Assembly (NCBI GenBank): GCA_964430565.1
Contig: CAYSFD010000044.1
Span: forward strand, 1 to 64,000
Length of the DNA stretch: 64,000 nt
Source of the DNA: VBDM01 sp964430565
GTDB taxonomy: Bacteria; Pseudomonadota; Gammaproteobacteria; Burkholderiales; SG8-39
Direction: 5' to 3'
Under the pieces are notes generated by a model that was not told the DNA's origin, made no database searches, and worked only from the letters and a program-made list of their open reading frames with translations. Made by a program: the position numbers and the translations under genes. Positions 33,920 to 41,079 of the stretch are shown one piece after another; positions within the stretch are counted from its first letter, which is position 1, and the number at the start of each line of letters is the position of its first letter.

Positions 33920-34723
33920 ATGAATACTCGAAAAACTGTCCTTGCCGTGGCGGTTGTCGCAGCGCTCGGTACGCTTGCTGTGCAGGTGCGCGCGGGAGGG
34001 GAAAAGGTCGCGTTTCCGGAGGGGTTCGAAAAAGGTACCCTGTACGCAACCATCGACCGACACGACATCAAGCAGTTCCGCGAGCTTTATGCGAGCCCGG
34101 GAGTGGTGGACGCGGTGCGCAAGGGGCAGCCGGTTCCCAGCGGCGCGGTGCTCACCCTGGTGCAGTACCGGGCCAAGGCCGACGACAAGGGCAATCCGGT
34201 ACGAGGGGCCGACGGCCGCTTCGTCAAGGACGCGCTTCTTGCCTACACGGTAATGGAAAAGCGCGCCGGCTGGGGTACGGAGTATCCGGCCGATATTCGG
34301 AACGGCGAATGGGAATACCAGGCGTTTTCCGCGGACAAGAAGGTCAACCCGAAGGCGAATCTGAACTCGTGCTTTCAGTGCCACAAGCCGCACGAGAAGC
34401 AGGACTTCGTCATGTCGCTGGCGAGCCTGTCCGGCACCGCTATGGGAGGTCCGGTCGCGAAACGCTCCGGACCGGGCATCGTCAGCATTGCCGAGTTTCT
34501 GTTCGGGCCGGAGAAAGTCGCGGTGAAGGCAGGGGACACGATTACCTGGACCAACACCGATGACTCGCCCCATCAGGTCACGGTGCAAGGTGAAACCACG
34601 CTGCGCACCCCGGTACTGCTCAAGGGCCAGAGTACGGCGATCCTCTTCAAGCAAGTGGGCAGCTACGACTACATCTGCGGGCTGCATCCCAGCATGAAGG
34701 GCAAGATCGAAGTCACCCGATAG
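33920..34723 (+). CDS. Cytochrome P460 domain fused to a cupredoxin
   Basis: A 267-residue exported protein. Signal peptide (1-25), then a cytochrome P460/c'-beta domain (about 30-165) ending in the haem c motif CFQCH (151-155), then a plastocyanin-like domain (about 186-267) with type 1 copper ligands expected at His218, Cys253, His256 and Met259 (SPHQV, YICGLHPSM). P460 proteins oxidise hydroxylamine or bind NO in the periplasm; the attached copper domain would be a built-in electron carrier. Whether the haem-lysine crosslink residue is present cannot be decided by eye. Followed by a strong terminator. Confidence 0.87.
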   Translation: MNTRKTVLAVAVVAALGTLAVQVRAGGEKVAFPEGFEKGTLYATIDRHDIKQFRELYASPGVVDAVRKGQPVPSGAVLTLVQYRAKADDKGNPVRGADGRFVKDALLAYTVMEKRAGWGTEYPADIRNGEWEYQAFSADKKVNPKANLNSCFQCHKPHEKQDFVMSLASLSGTAMGGPVAKRSGPGIVSIAEFLFGPEKVAVKAGDTITWTNTDDSPHQVTVQGETTLRTPVLLKGQSTAILFKQVGSYDYICGLHPSMKGKIEVTR

Positions 34724-34765
34724 AGCCGCTACGCCGCAGCGCCTGACGGTTTCCGTTAGAATTTC

Positions 34766-34796
34766 AAGGCGGCAGTTTCTGCCGCCTTTTTCTTTT
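34766..34796 (+). terminator. Intrinsic terminator after the P460-cupredoxin gene
   Basis: AAGGCGGCAG and CTGCCGCCTT form a perfect 10-bp stem around a TTT loop (34766-34788), followed by TTTCTTTT. The U-tract runs directly into the AGGAG ribosome site of uppP, so the hairpin occupies the entire region before that gene. Confidence 0.9.
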
Positions 34797-34806
34797 AGGA
34801 GACCTG

Positions 34807-35634
34807 GTGGACTGGGCGCTGCTTGCGAAGGCTTTGATCCTCGGCGTTGTCGAAGGTCTGACGGAGTTTCTGCCGGTGTCCTCCACCGGGCACCTGATTC
34901 TCGCGGGCGATTTGCTCGGCTTCAGCGGGGAGAAGGCGAAGGTCTTCGAGCTCGTAATTCAAACCGGGGCAATGCTTGCGATAGTCTGGGAATTCCGGAT
35001 GAGGTTCTGGCGAACGCTGGCAGGTCTCGCTTCGGATCGTGCCGCGCAGCGATTCGCACTGAATCTCCTCATTGCCTTCCTGCCCGCGGCGGTGTTGGGC
35101 CTCACGTTTGGGAAGTTGATCAAGGCGCACTTGTTTCACGCCGTGCCGGTGGCGCTCGCTTTCGTCATCGGCGGGTTCATCATCCTGTGGGTGGAAAAGC
35201 GCCAGCGCAAGGCCATCGTTGAAAGCGTTGACGACATGACCTGGCGCGATGCGTTGAAGGTCGGCATCGCGCAGGCGTTCGCGCTCATCCCGGGTACCTC
35301 GCGCTCCGGGGCGACCATCATCGGTGGAATGCTCTTCGGACTCTCGCGTCGTGCGGCGACGGAGTTCTCGTTCTTCCTCGCGGTGCCGACGCTTGTTGCC
35401 GCCGGTGCATACGATTTTTGGAAGAATCGCGCGCTGTTCGACTCGAGCGATCTGGGTATGTTCGTAGTCGGCTCGGCCGTCGCGTTCCTATCGGCTCTCG
35501 TGTGCGTACGCTGGCTGATTCGCTATGTCGCCGGCCACAACTTCACGCCTTTCGCCTGGTACCGAGTTGCGTTTGGCTCGGCCGTGCTGCTTACCGAATA
35601 CGCAGGGCTTGTCGCTTGGTCCGCCGGCCAATAG
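34807..35634 (+). CDS. uppP: Undecaprenyl-diphosphatase
   Basis: A 275-residue polytopic membrane phosphatase (BacA family) that recycles undecaprenyl phosphate for peptidoglycan and O-antigen synthesis. Active-site motifs: VVEGLTEFLPVSSTGHLIL (residues 15-33) and ALIPGTSRSGATIIGGMLFGLSRRAATEFSFFLAVP (about 158-195). Start is GTG at 34807 with AGGAG seven nt upstream, overlapping the tail of the preceding terminator. Confidence 0.95.
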   Translation: MDWALLAKALILGVVEGLTEFLPVSSTGHLILAGDLLGFSGEKAKVFELVIQTGAMLAIVWEFRMRFWRTLAGLASDRAAQRFALNLLIAFLPAAVLGLTFGKLIKAHLFHAVPVALAFVIGGFIILWVEKRQRKAIVESVDDMTWRDALKVGIAQAFALIPGTSRSGATIIGGMLFGLSRRAATEFSFFLAVPTLVAAGAYDFWKNRALFDSSDLGMFVVGSAVAFLSALVCVRWLIRYVAGHNFTPFAWYRVAFGSAVLLTEYAGLVAWSAGQ

Positions 35635-35665
35635 AGCGAGGTCGGGTTGAATTCATGAGCGTGGG

Positions 35666-36127
35666 TCAACCCTGGGCCCACGGCAAGCCGGCAAACCGCC
35701 ACCCGCCTACCCTGCTGCGGTGGCCGTAAGCATCCTTGTCGCCCTCGAAACCCTCCAGGATGTTGTACGAATTGGGGTACCCCCCTAGGGTTGCCGCGGC
35801 AGCGGCGTGGTGTGATCGTGCTCCAGATCTGCACAAAAACATCACCGGAGCTTCGGTCTTCGCGACCTGGGCTTGGAGCTGCTCGAGGAATTCGCGATTT
35901 CGCTCACCGTGGGGGTACGTGTTCCACTCAACGAGCACTGAATCAGGAATATGGCCGACATATTCCCACTCAGCCTGGGTGCGCACATCGACCAACTTGG
36001 CCCCTGGAACCTGCTGGGTCAGGGTATGGGCTTCGACAGGCAACAAGGCTCCAGCGTAGGGAAGTTTCATCGCTTCAGCCCGCTGTCTGGCTCGGGCGAA
36101 GATGTCTTTAACAGAGTCGTTCGACAT
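35666..36127 (-). CDS. Rhodanese-like sulfurtransferase
   Basis: A 153-residue single-domain rhodanese. It shows VPGAKLVDVRTQAEWEYVGHIPDSVLVEWNTYP and the active-site loop FLCRSGARSHHAA (catalytic Cys), then GYPNSYNILEGFEGDKDAYGHRSRVGGW. An approximately 30-residue N-terminal helix precedes the domain. The ATG at 36127 is used; neither it nor an upstream TTG has a clear ribosome site. Divergent from glnA across the regulatory region; sulfur acceptor unknown. Confidence 0.85.
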   Translation of the reverse strand: MSNDSVKDIFARARQRAEAMKLPYAGALLPVEAHTLTQQVPGAKLVDVRTQAEWEYVGHIPDSVLVEWNTYPHGERNREFLEQLQAQVAKTEAPVMFLCRSGARSHHAAAAATLGGYPNSYNILEGFEGDKDAYGHRSRVGGWRFAGLPWAQG

Positions 36128-36188
36128 GGAAAGATTGAGCAAGACGGAAAGCGTGTAGTTTAGCTAGCACAGTCGTTGGGAGTTGATT

Positions 36189-36205
36189 CGCACCGACATG
36201 GTGCG
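36189..36205. promoter_or_regulatory. NtrC binding site 1 (enhancer of glnA)
   Basis: CGCACC-GACAT-GGTGCG is a perfect 6+5+6 inverted repeat and matches the NtrC consensus TGCACC-N5-GGTGCA in 10 of 12 arm positions. It lies about 110 bp before the sigma-54 promoter of glnA. NtrC itself is encoded at 39631-41040. Confidence 0.75.
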
Positions 36206-36219
36206 CATAATGGCCGCTC

Positions 36220-36236
36220 TGCGCCGATTGGGTGCT
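36220..36236. promoter_or_regulatory. NtrC binding site 2 (enhancer of glnA)
   Basis: TGCGCC-GATTG-GGTGCT matches the NtrC consensus in 10 of 12 arm positions. Its centre is 31 bp from that of site 1, three helical turns, the same arrangement as the paired enhancer sites of the enterobacterial glnA promoter. Confidence 0.7.
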
Positions 36237-36300
36237 CGAGTCCCCGAGATCGCCCCCAGTGTCCCCTTATGGCACAATGGCGTGCCTTTTTTGCGCCGGA

Positions 36301-36316
36301 TGGCATGGATTCTGCT
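36301..36316 (+). promoter_or_regulatory. Sigma-54 (RpoN) promoter of glnA
   Basis: TGGCATGGATTCTGCT fits TGGCACG-N4-TTGCW with two mismatches and the required 10-nt distance between the GG (-24) and GC (-12) elements. It is 80 nt before the glnA start and downstream of two NtrC boxes. Together they predict glutamine synthetase induction under nitrogen limitation. Confidence 0.75.
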
Positions 36317-36395
36317 GATTTGGAGCCTTATTTCCCATCTGCGCGCTTTGTTTCCCTTCAATTCTAACAATCAGCAACCCTGAGGAGACCCTGAA

Positions 36396-37811
36396 ATGGC
36401 AATGTCTGCCAATGACGTGATGAAAATGATCAAAGAGAAGGAGGTCAAGTTCGTCGACCTGCGCTTCACCGATACCCGCGGCAAGGAACAACATGTATCC
36501 GTGCCGCTCAAGTTTTTCACGATGGACAAGTTTGAGAGCGGACATTTCTTCGACGGGTCGTCGATCGCAGGCTGGAAGAGCATCGAGGCCTCGGACATGC
36601 TGCTGATGCCCGACCCGGACAGTGCGCGAATGGACCCCTTTACCGACGAGCCGGTGCTGAACCTCAGCTGCGACTGCGTTGAGCCTTCCGACGGAAAGGG
36701 TTACGACCGCGACCCCCGCACCATCGCAAAACGCGCCGAGGCTTACCTTAAATCCAGCGGTTTGGGCGATACCGCCTACTTCGGCCCGGAGCCCGAGTTC
36801 TTCATATTTGACTCGGTGACCTGGAATGTGGACATGTCCGGATGCTTCTGCAAGATCAAGTCGGAAGAGGCCCCATGGTCCTCGGGAGAGGAATACGAGG
36901 GCGGCAACATGGGGCATCGGGCCCCGGTCAAGGGCGGCTACTTTCCGGTGCCGCCTATCGACACGCTGCAGGACATCCGCAATGCCATGTGTCTTGCACT
37001 GGAGCAACAAGGCGTGGAAGTCGAAGTGCATCACCACGAAGTGGGTGCGATGGGCCAAAATGAAATCGGCACCAAGTACAACAGCCTCGTCAAGCGCGCC
37101 GATTGGATGCAGATCCTGAAGTATACGGTCTGGAACGTCGCTCATTCGTACGGCAAGACCGCCACATTCATGCCCAAGCCGGTCGTGGGCGACAATGGCT
37201 CAGGCATGCACGTCCACCAGTCTGTGTGGAAAGACGGCAAGAACCTGTTCCAGGGTAACGGCTACGCAGGCCTTTCGGATTTCGCCCTGTACTACATTGG
37301 TGGAATCATCAAGCACGCCAAGGCGCTCAATGCGATTACCAATCCGGGCACCAATTCGTACAAGCGGCTTGTACCGGGGTTCGAAGCGCCGATCAATCTG
37401 GCCTATTCGTCGCGCAACCGGTCGGCCGCCTGCCGCATTCCGCTGGTCACCAACCCTATTGCACGCCGCGTGGAGGTGCGCTTCCCGGACCCGACGACCA
37501 ATTCTTATCTCGCTTTCGCAGCGATGCTGATGGCCGGGCTGGACGGCGTGCAGAACAAGATTCACCCGGGCGACCCGATCGACAAGAACATGTACGACCT
37601 GCCGCCGGCCCAGGCGAAAAAAGTCCAGCAGGTATGTTCATCGCTCGAAATGGCGCTGGAGTGCCTGAACAGGGATCGCGAGTTTCTTACCAAAGGCGGA
37701 GTGTTCTCCGACGACATGCTGGATGCGTATTGCGCACTCAAGCATGAGGAGCTCACGCGCTTTCGCATGACGACCCACCCGGTTGAATTCGATATGTACT
37801 ACAGCTCCTGA
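36396..37811 (+). CDS. glnA: Type I glutamine synthetase
   Basis: A 471-residue GSI-beta enzyme forming glutamine from glutamate, ammonia and ATP. FFDGSSIAGWKSIEASDM, GPEPEFFIFD, HHHEVGAMGQNEIGTKY, NGSGMHVHQSVW and KRLVPGFEAPINLAYSSRNRSAACRIP are family signatures; IDKNMYDLPP holds the adenylylation tyrosine (Tyr400), so GlnE-type control is expected. Start ATG at 36396 has a GAGGAGA ribosome site; an ATG two codons later is equally possible. Regulated by the NtrC/sigma-54 elements upstream and followed by DUF4124-ntrB-ntrC. Confidence 0.97.
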   Translation: MAMSANDVMKMIKEKEVKFVDLRFTDTRGKEQHVSVPLKFFTMDKFESGHFFDGSSIAGWKSIEASDMLLMPDPDSARMDPFTDEPVLNLSCDCVEPSDGKGYDRDPRTIAKRAEAYLKSSGLGDTAYFGPEPEFFIFDSVTWNVDMSGCFCKIKSEEAPWSSGEEYEGGNMGHRAPVKGGYFPVPPIDTLQDIRNAMCLALEQQGVEVEVHHHEVGAMGQNEIGTKYNSLVKRADWMQILKYTVWNVAHSYGKTATFMPKPVVGDNGSGMHVHQSVWKDGKNLFQGNGYAGLSDFALYYIGGIIKHAKALNAITNPGTNSYKRLVPGFEAPINLAYSSRNRSAACRIPLVTNPIARRVEVRFPDPTTNSYLAFAAMLMAGLDGVQNKIHPGDPIDKNMYDLPPAQAKKVQQVCSSLEMALECLNRDREFLTKGGVFSDDMLDAYCALKHEELTRFRMTTHPVEFDMYYSS

Positions 37812-37976
37812 CCGGGGAGGCATGCGGAAGGCCCGGTTGCGCCGGGTTGGGGGACCAGAAATCCAGGAAACCAGGAGAACGGGACGCTCTGGTACAGGGA
37901 ACTCCATTCTTTTTCCATTTGAAATCAGGGCCATTTTCCCCTAGACTTAAAGTCGTGCGTGGGGTTTGGGGGGATC

Positions 37977-38435
37977 ATGGCACTGGACAGGCAGCTGATC
38001 GGTTGGGTCTTTGTCTTGGCGGTGCCCTTGGGGCACGCCCAGGGCGAGGTGTACAAATGCCCGGACGCAAGCGGCCGACCGACCTACACCAACGTCAAGC
38101 GCGACACGGTCGGCAAGAATTGTACTTTGGTGAGCAAGGAAGTGTCGGTCGTACCGGCGCAGGCTCCGGCGCGAGCCACGCCTACTTCAGCCTCCCCAAA
38201 CACGAGCGCGACGCGCAACGAAAACCGGCGCAAGATCCTCGAGTCCGAGCTGGAGAACGAGCACCAATTGCTCACCGATGCCAGACAGAAACTCGCCGAG
38301 CAGGAAGGAATCCGTGTCGGCGACGAACGCAACTACGCCAAGGTTCAGGAACGCCTGAAGCCTTACCAACAGACGGTGGATCAGCACACCAAGAACATCG
38401 AGCAACTTCGCGGCGAATTGGGTCGGATCAGGTAG
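37977..38435 (+). CDS. DUF4124-domain exported protein
   Basis: A 152-residue protein with a signal peptide (to GHAQG) and a DUF4124 domain (VYKCPDASGRPTYTNVKRDTVGKNCTLV), then a low-complexity Ala/Pro linker and a coiled coil (about 80-150: NRRKILESELENEHQLLTDARQKLAEQE ... TKNIEQLRGEL). Function unknown; this gene type is commonly found between glnA and ntrB in betaproteobacteria. ATG at 37977 behind GGGGGGA is preferred to 37959. Confidence 0.78.
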   Translation: MALDRQLIGWVFVLAVPLGHAQGEVYKCPDASGRPTYTNVKRDTVGKNCTLVSKEVSVVPAQAPARATPTSASPNTSATRNENRRKILESELENEHQLLTDARQKLAEQEGIRVGDERNYAKVQERLKPYQQTVDQHTKNIEQLRGELGRIR

Positions 38436-38556
38436 TCGCGGCGCACGCCGCGTACCCGAGTAGCAAGACCGGGAGTAGCTACAGGTACGACGCGCCGGCG
38501 TCGTCGCGCGCTGCTTTAAGCAACCGGCGCCGCAGTCCCGGTAGTCATACCCGTAC

Positions 38557-39621
38557 ATGACTCCGGCAGCCTTTCCGGGCCTGGATCTGCTAGCCACCGC
38601 CGTGGTGCTCCTGGACAGGGAGCTTCTCGTGAAGTACGTCAACCCCGCCGCGGAAACCCTGTTTGCGGTCGGCCGGAAAAGCATTCTCGACCAGGCGTTC
38701 CCGGGACTTTTCTCCGACTCGGGTTCGCTCGCGGGCTTGCTGCATTCGGCGATCCTCGAGGAGCGCGGTTTTGCCGATCAGGATCTGATCCTCGCGCCCC
38801 TGGGTCATGAGCCGCTGCACCTCAACTGCATCGCTACGCCGGTGGAGCATCCTCAAGCCGCGTTGTTGCTTGAGCTGCGGCCAATCGACCAGCGGCTGCG
38901 CATTGAGCGCGAGGAGCAGCGCATGACCCAGCACTCGGCTAACCGGGAGCTGATCCGCAATCTCGCCCACGAAATCAGGAATCCCTTGGGAGGCTTGCGC
39001 GGCTCAGCCCAGCTCCTTGAGCGTGAGCTGGATCGGCCGAGTCTGCGCGAGTACACCCGGGTCATTATCAAGGAGGCGGATCGGCTCCAGGCGTTGATGG
39101 ACCGGCTCCTGACCCCGCATCGCCCCCTGAAGCAAATGCCCGTCAACATTCACGAGGTGTGCGAACGAGTCCGCACCCTCATCCTGGCGGAGTTTCCTGA
39201 AGGCGTAAGGGTGGAACGCGACTACGACGTCGGTTTGCCCGAATTTCTCGGCGACCCCGAGCAGCTTATCCAGGCCGTGCTCAACATAGCCCGGAATGCC
39301 GCGCAAGCCATCCTTGGAGTCCGGCTGAGCCCGGGGCAAGGTCAGGGCGAGATCGTGCTGTGCACCCGGGTCGCCCGCCAGGCAACGCTCGTCCGGCGCC
39401 CTCATCGGCTGGCATTAGAATTGCAAGTGATTGATGATGGACCGGGCGTACCAGCGGAAATACGCGACAAGATTTTCTATCCCCTGGTGTCGGGCCGTGA
39501 GGGCGGGTCCGGGCTCGGTCTGATGCTGGCCCAGACTTTCGTGCAGCAGCATGAGGGTGTGGTGGAGTGCGATAGCCGGCCAGGAAGGACCTGTTTCCGT
39601 ATCGTTCTGCCGCTTCGCTGA
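38557..39621 (+). CDS. glnL: Nitrogen regulation sensor kinase NtrB
   Basis: A 354-residue cytoplasmic histidine kinase/phosphatase. An N-terminal PAS domain (about 8-105) is followed by the HisKA helix LIRNLAHEIRNPLGGLRGSAQLL with phospho-acceptor His138, and by an HATPase domain with NIARNAAQAILG, VIDDGPGVPAEIRDKIF and GGSGLGLMLAQTFVQQHEG. It controls NtrC according to PII/nitrogen status. It is 9 nt before ntrC. Confidence 0.95.
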   Translation: MTPAAFPGLDLLATAVVLLDRELLVKYVNPAAETLFAVGRKSILDQAFPGLFSDSGSLAGLLHSAILEERGFADQDLILAPLGHEPLHLNCIATPVEHPQAALLLELRPIDQRLRIEREEQRMTQHSANRELIRNLAHEIRNPLGGLRGSAQLLERELDRPSLREYTRVIIKEADRLQALMDRLLTPHRPLKQMPVNIHEVCERVRTLILAEFPEGVRVERDYDVGLPEFLGDPEQLIQAVLNIARNAAQAILGVRLSPGQGQGEIVLCTRVARQATLVRRPHRLALELQVIDDGPGVPAEIRDKIFYPLVSGREGGSGLGLMLAQTFVQQHEGVVECDSRPGRTCFRIVLPLR

Positions 39622-39630
39622 AGGACCGTT

Positions 39631-41040
39631 ATGGGACCTGTCTGGGTTATCGACGACGACCGCTCTATCCGCTGGGTCTTCGAGAAGGCGCTCGCTCGCG
39701 AGGGCATCCCCTTCAAGACTTTTGCGCAGGCGAGCGAAGCGATGGAGGCCCTCAACGCGGACGGTGCGCCGCAGGTACTCGTGTCGGACATCCGCATGCC
39801 GGGCACTTCGGGCCTGGAGCTGCTGCAAGATCTGAAGCAGCGTTTTCCCAATCTTCCGGTGATTATCATGACCGCCTACTCCGACCTGGAGTCGGCGGTA
39901 GCGACATTCCAAGGCGGTGCGTTTGAGTACTTGCCGAAGCCGTTCGACGTAGATCAGGCTGTTGCGCTGATCCGTCGGGCACTCGGCGAAAGCATGCGCG
40001 AGCATGAAGTCGGGGAATCGCTCACCGGATCGCCGGATATCCTGGGGCAGGCGCAGTCCATGCAGGAAATGTTCCGCGCCGTCGGCCGGCTCTCTCAATC
40101 GAGCGCGACGGTCCTGGTTACCGGCGAATCCGGAACCGGAAAGGAACTCGTCGCGCGAGCGCTGCATCGCCACAGCCCGCGCGCAGACAAACCTTTCGTC
40201 GCCATCAATACCGCGGCAATGCCCAAGGACCTTCTGGAATCGGAGCTTTTCGGACACGAGCGCGGCGCGTTCACCGGGGCGCAGGCTCTGCGGCACGGCC
40301 GCTTCGAGCAGGCCGAAGGCGGCACGCTATTCCTGGACGAGATCGGCGATATGCCGGCCGAGCTGCAGACTCGCCTGCTGCGCGTGCTGTCTGACGGCAC
40401 GTTTTACCGGGTTGGCGGCCACCAGCCGATTCGCGCGAACGTTCGCGTCATTGCTGCAACCAATCAGGACCTGGAGGCGCGGGTCCGGGAGAGCCTCTTC
40501 CGCGAGGATCTTTTTCATCGGCTGAACGTGATCCGGCTGCGGCTGCCGTCGCTGCGCGAACGACGCGAAGATATTCCGCTGCTGGCGCGGCACTTCCTGG
40601 CAAGATCGGCGCGCGGGCTCCAGGTTGAACCCAAGCGCCTTTCGGATGCCGCGATGGCCTATCTCTCCGCCCAGCATCTGCCCGGCAACGTGCGGCAACT
40701 CGAGAACGTCTGCCACTGGCTTACCGTGATGTCACCGTCTCAGGTCATTGAGGTCGGCGATTTCCCGCCGGAACTGCGTGAAGGTGCGGCCTCGCCTTCC
40801 TCCGAGTGGCTTGCGGCGCTGGCGCGCGAGACGGATCGACGGCTGGCACAAGGCGAGACCAATATCATGGAGAGCCTCTCCAAGGGTTTCGAGAAGACGC
40901 TCATCACCCAGGCCCTTGCGCATACCGCAGGACGGCGCATCGAGGCGGCGGGATTGCTCGGCATAGGCCGCAACACGATCACCCGCAAAATCGGCGAACT
41001 CGGTATCGAAGACGAGACTCCCACCGACCCTGATGAGTAG
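39631..41040 (+). CDS. glnG: Nitrogen regulator NtrC, sigma-54 activator
   Basis: A 469-residue response regulator. Receiver domain (1-118) with VIDDDRSIRW and phospho-acceptor Asp53 in SDIRMPG; AAA+ domain (about 138-370) with Walker A GESGTGKE, the sigma-54-contacting GAFTGA loop, and LFLDEIGDMP; C-terminal Fis-type helix-turn-helix (AAGLLGIGRNTITRKIGELGI). Expected to bind the boxes at 36189-36236 and activate glnA. Its end is 40 nt from the convergent hydroxylase gene. Confidence 0.96.
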   Translation: MGPVWVIDDDRSIRWVFEKALAREGIPFKTFAQASEAMEALNADGAPQVLVSDIRMPGTSGLELLQDLKQRFPNLPVIIMTAYSDLESAVATFQGGAFEYLPKPFDVDQAVALIRRALGESMREHEVGESLTGSPDILGQAQSMQEMFRAVGRLSQSSATVLVTGESGTGKELVARALHRHSPRADKPFVAINTAAMPKDLLESELFGHERGAFTGAQALRHGRFEQAEGGTLFLDEIGDMPAELQTRLLRVLSDGTFYRVGGHQPIRANVRVIAATNQDLEARVRESLFREDLFHRLNVIRLRLPSLRERREDIPLLARHFLARSARGLQVEPKRLSDAAMAYLSAQHLPGNVRQLENVCHWLTVMSPSQVIEVGDFPPELREGAASPSSEWLAALARETDRRLAQGETNIMESLSKGFEKTLITQALAHTAGRRIEAAGLLGIGRNTITRKIGELGIEDETPTDPDE

Positions 41041-41079
41041 GCCTTAACAAAGCTCGTCACGACGAAGGCATGCGACTTG

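Noticed and set aside
36270..36286. TGGCAC ... GTGCC element upstream of glnA as a second sigma-54 promoter or third NtrC box
   Set aside because: The GG-GC spacing is one nt too long for sigma-54, and the inverted repeat is one nt too short for the NtrC consensus; it may be a weak site at most.
37832..37846. CCCGG-TTGCG-CCGGG hairpin after glnA
   Set aside because: No following run of T, so it is not an intrinsic terminator; could slow decay but nothing more can be said.
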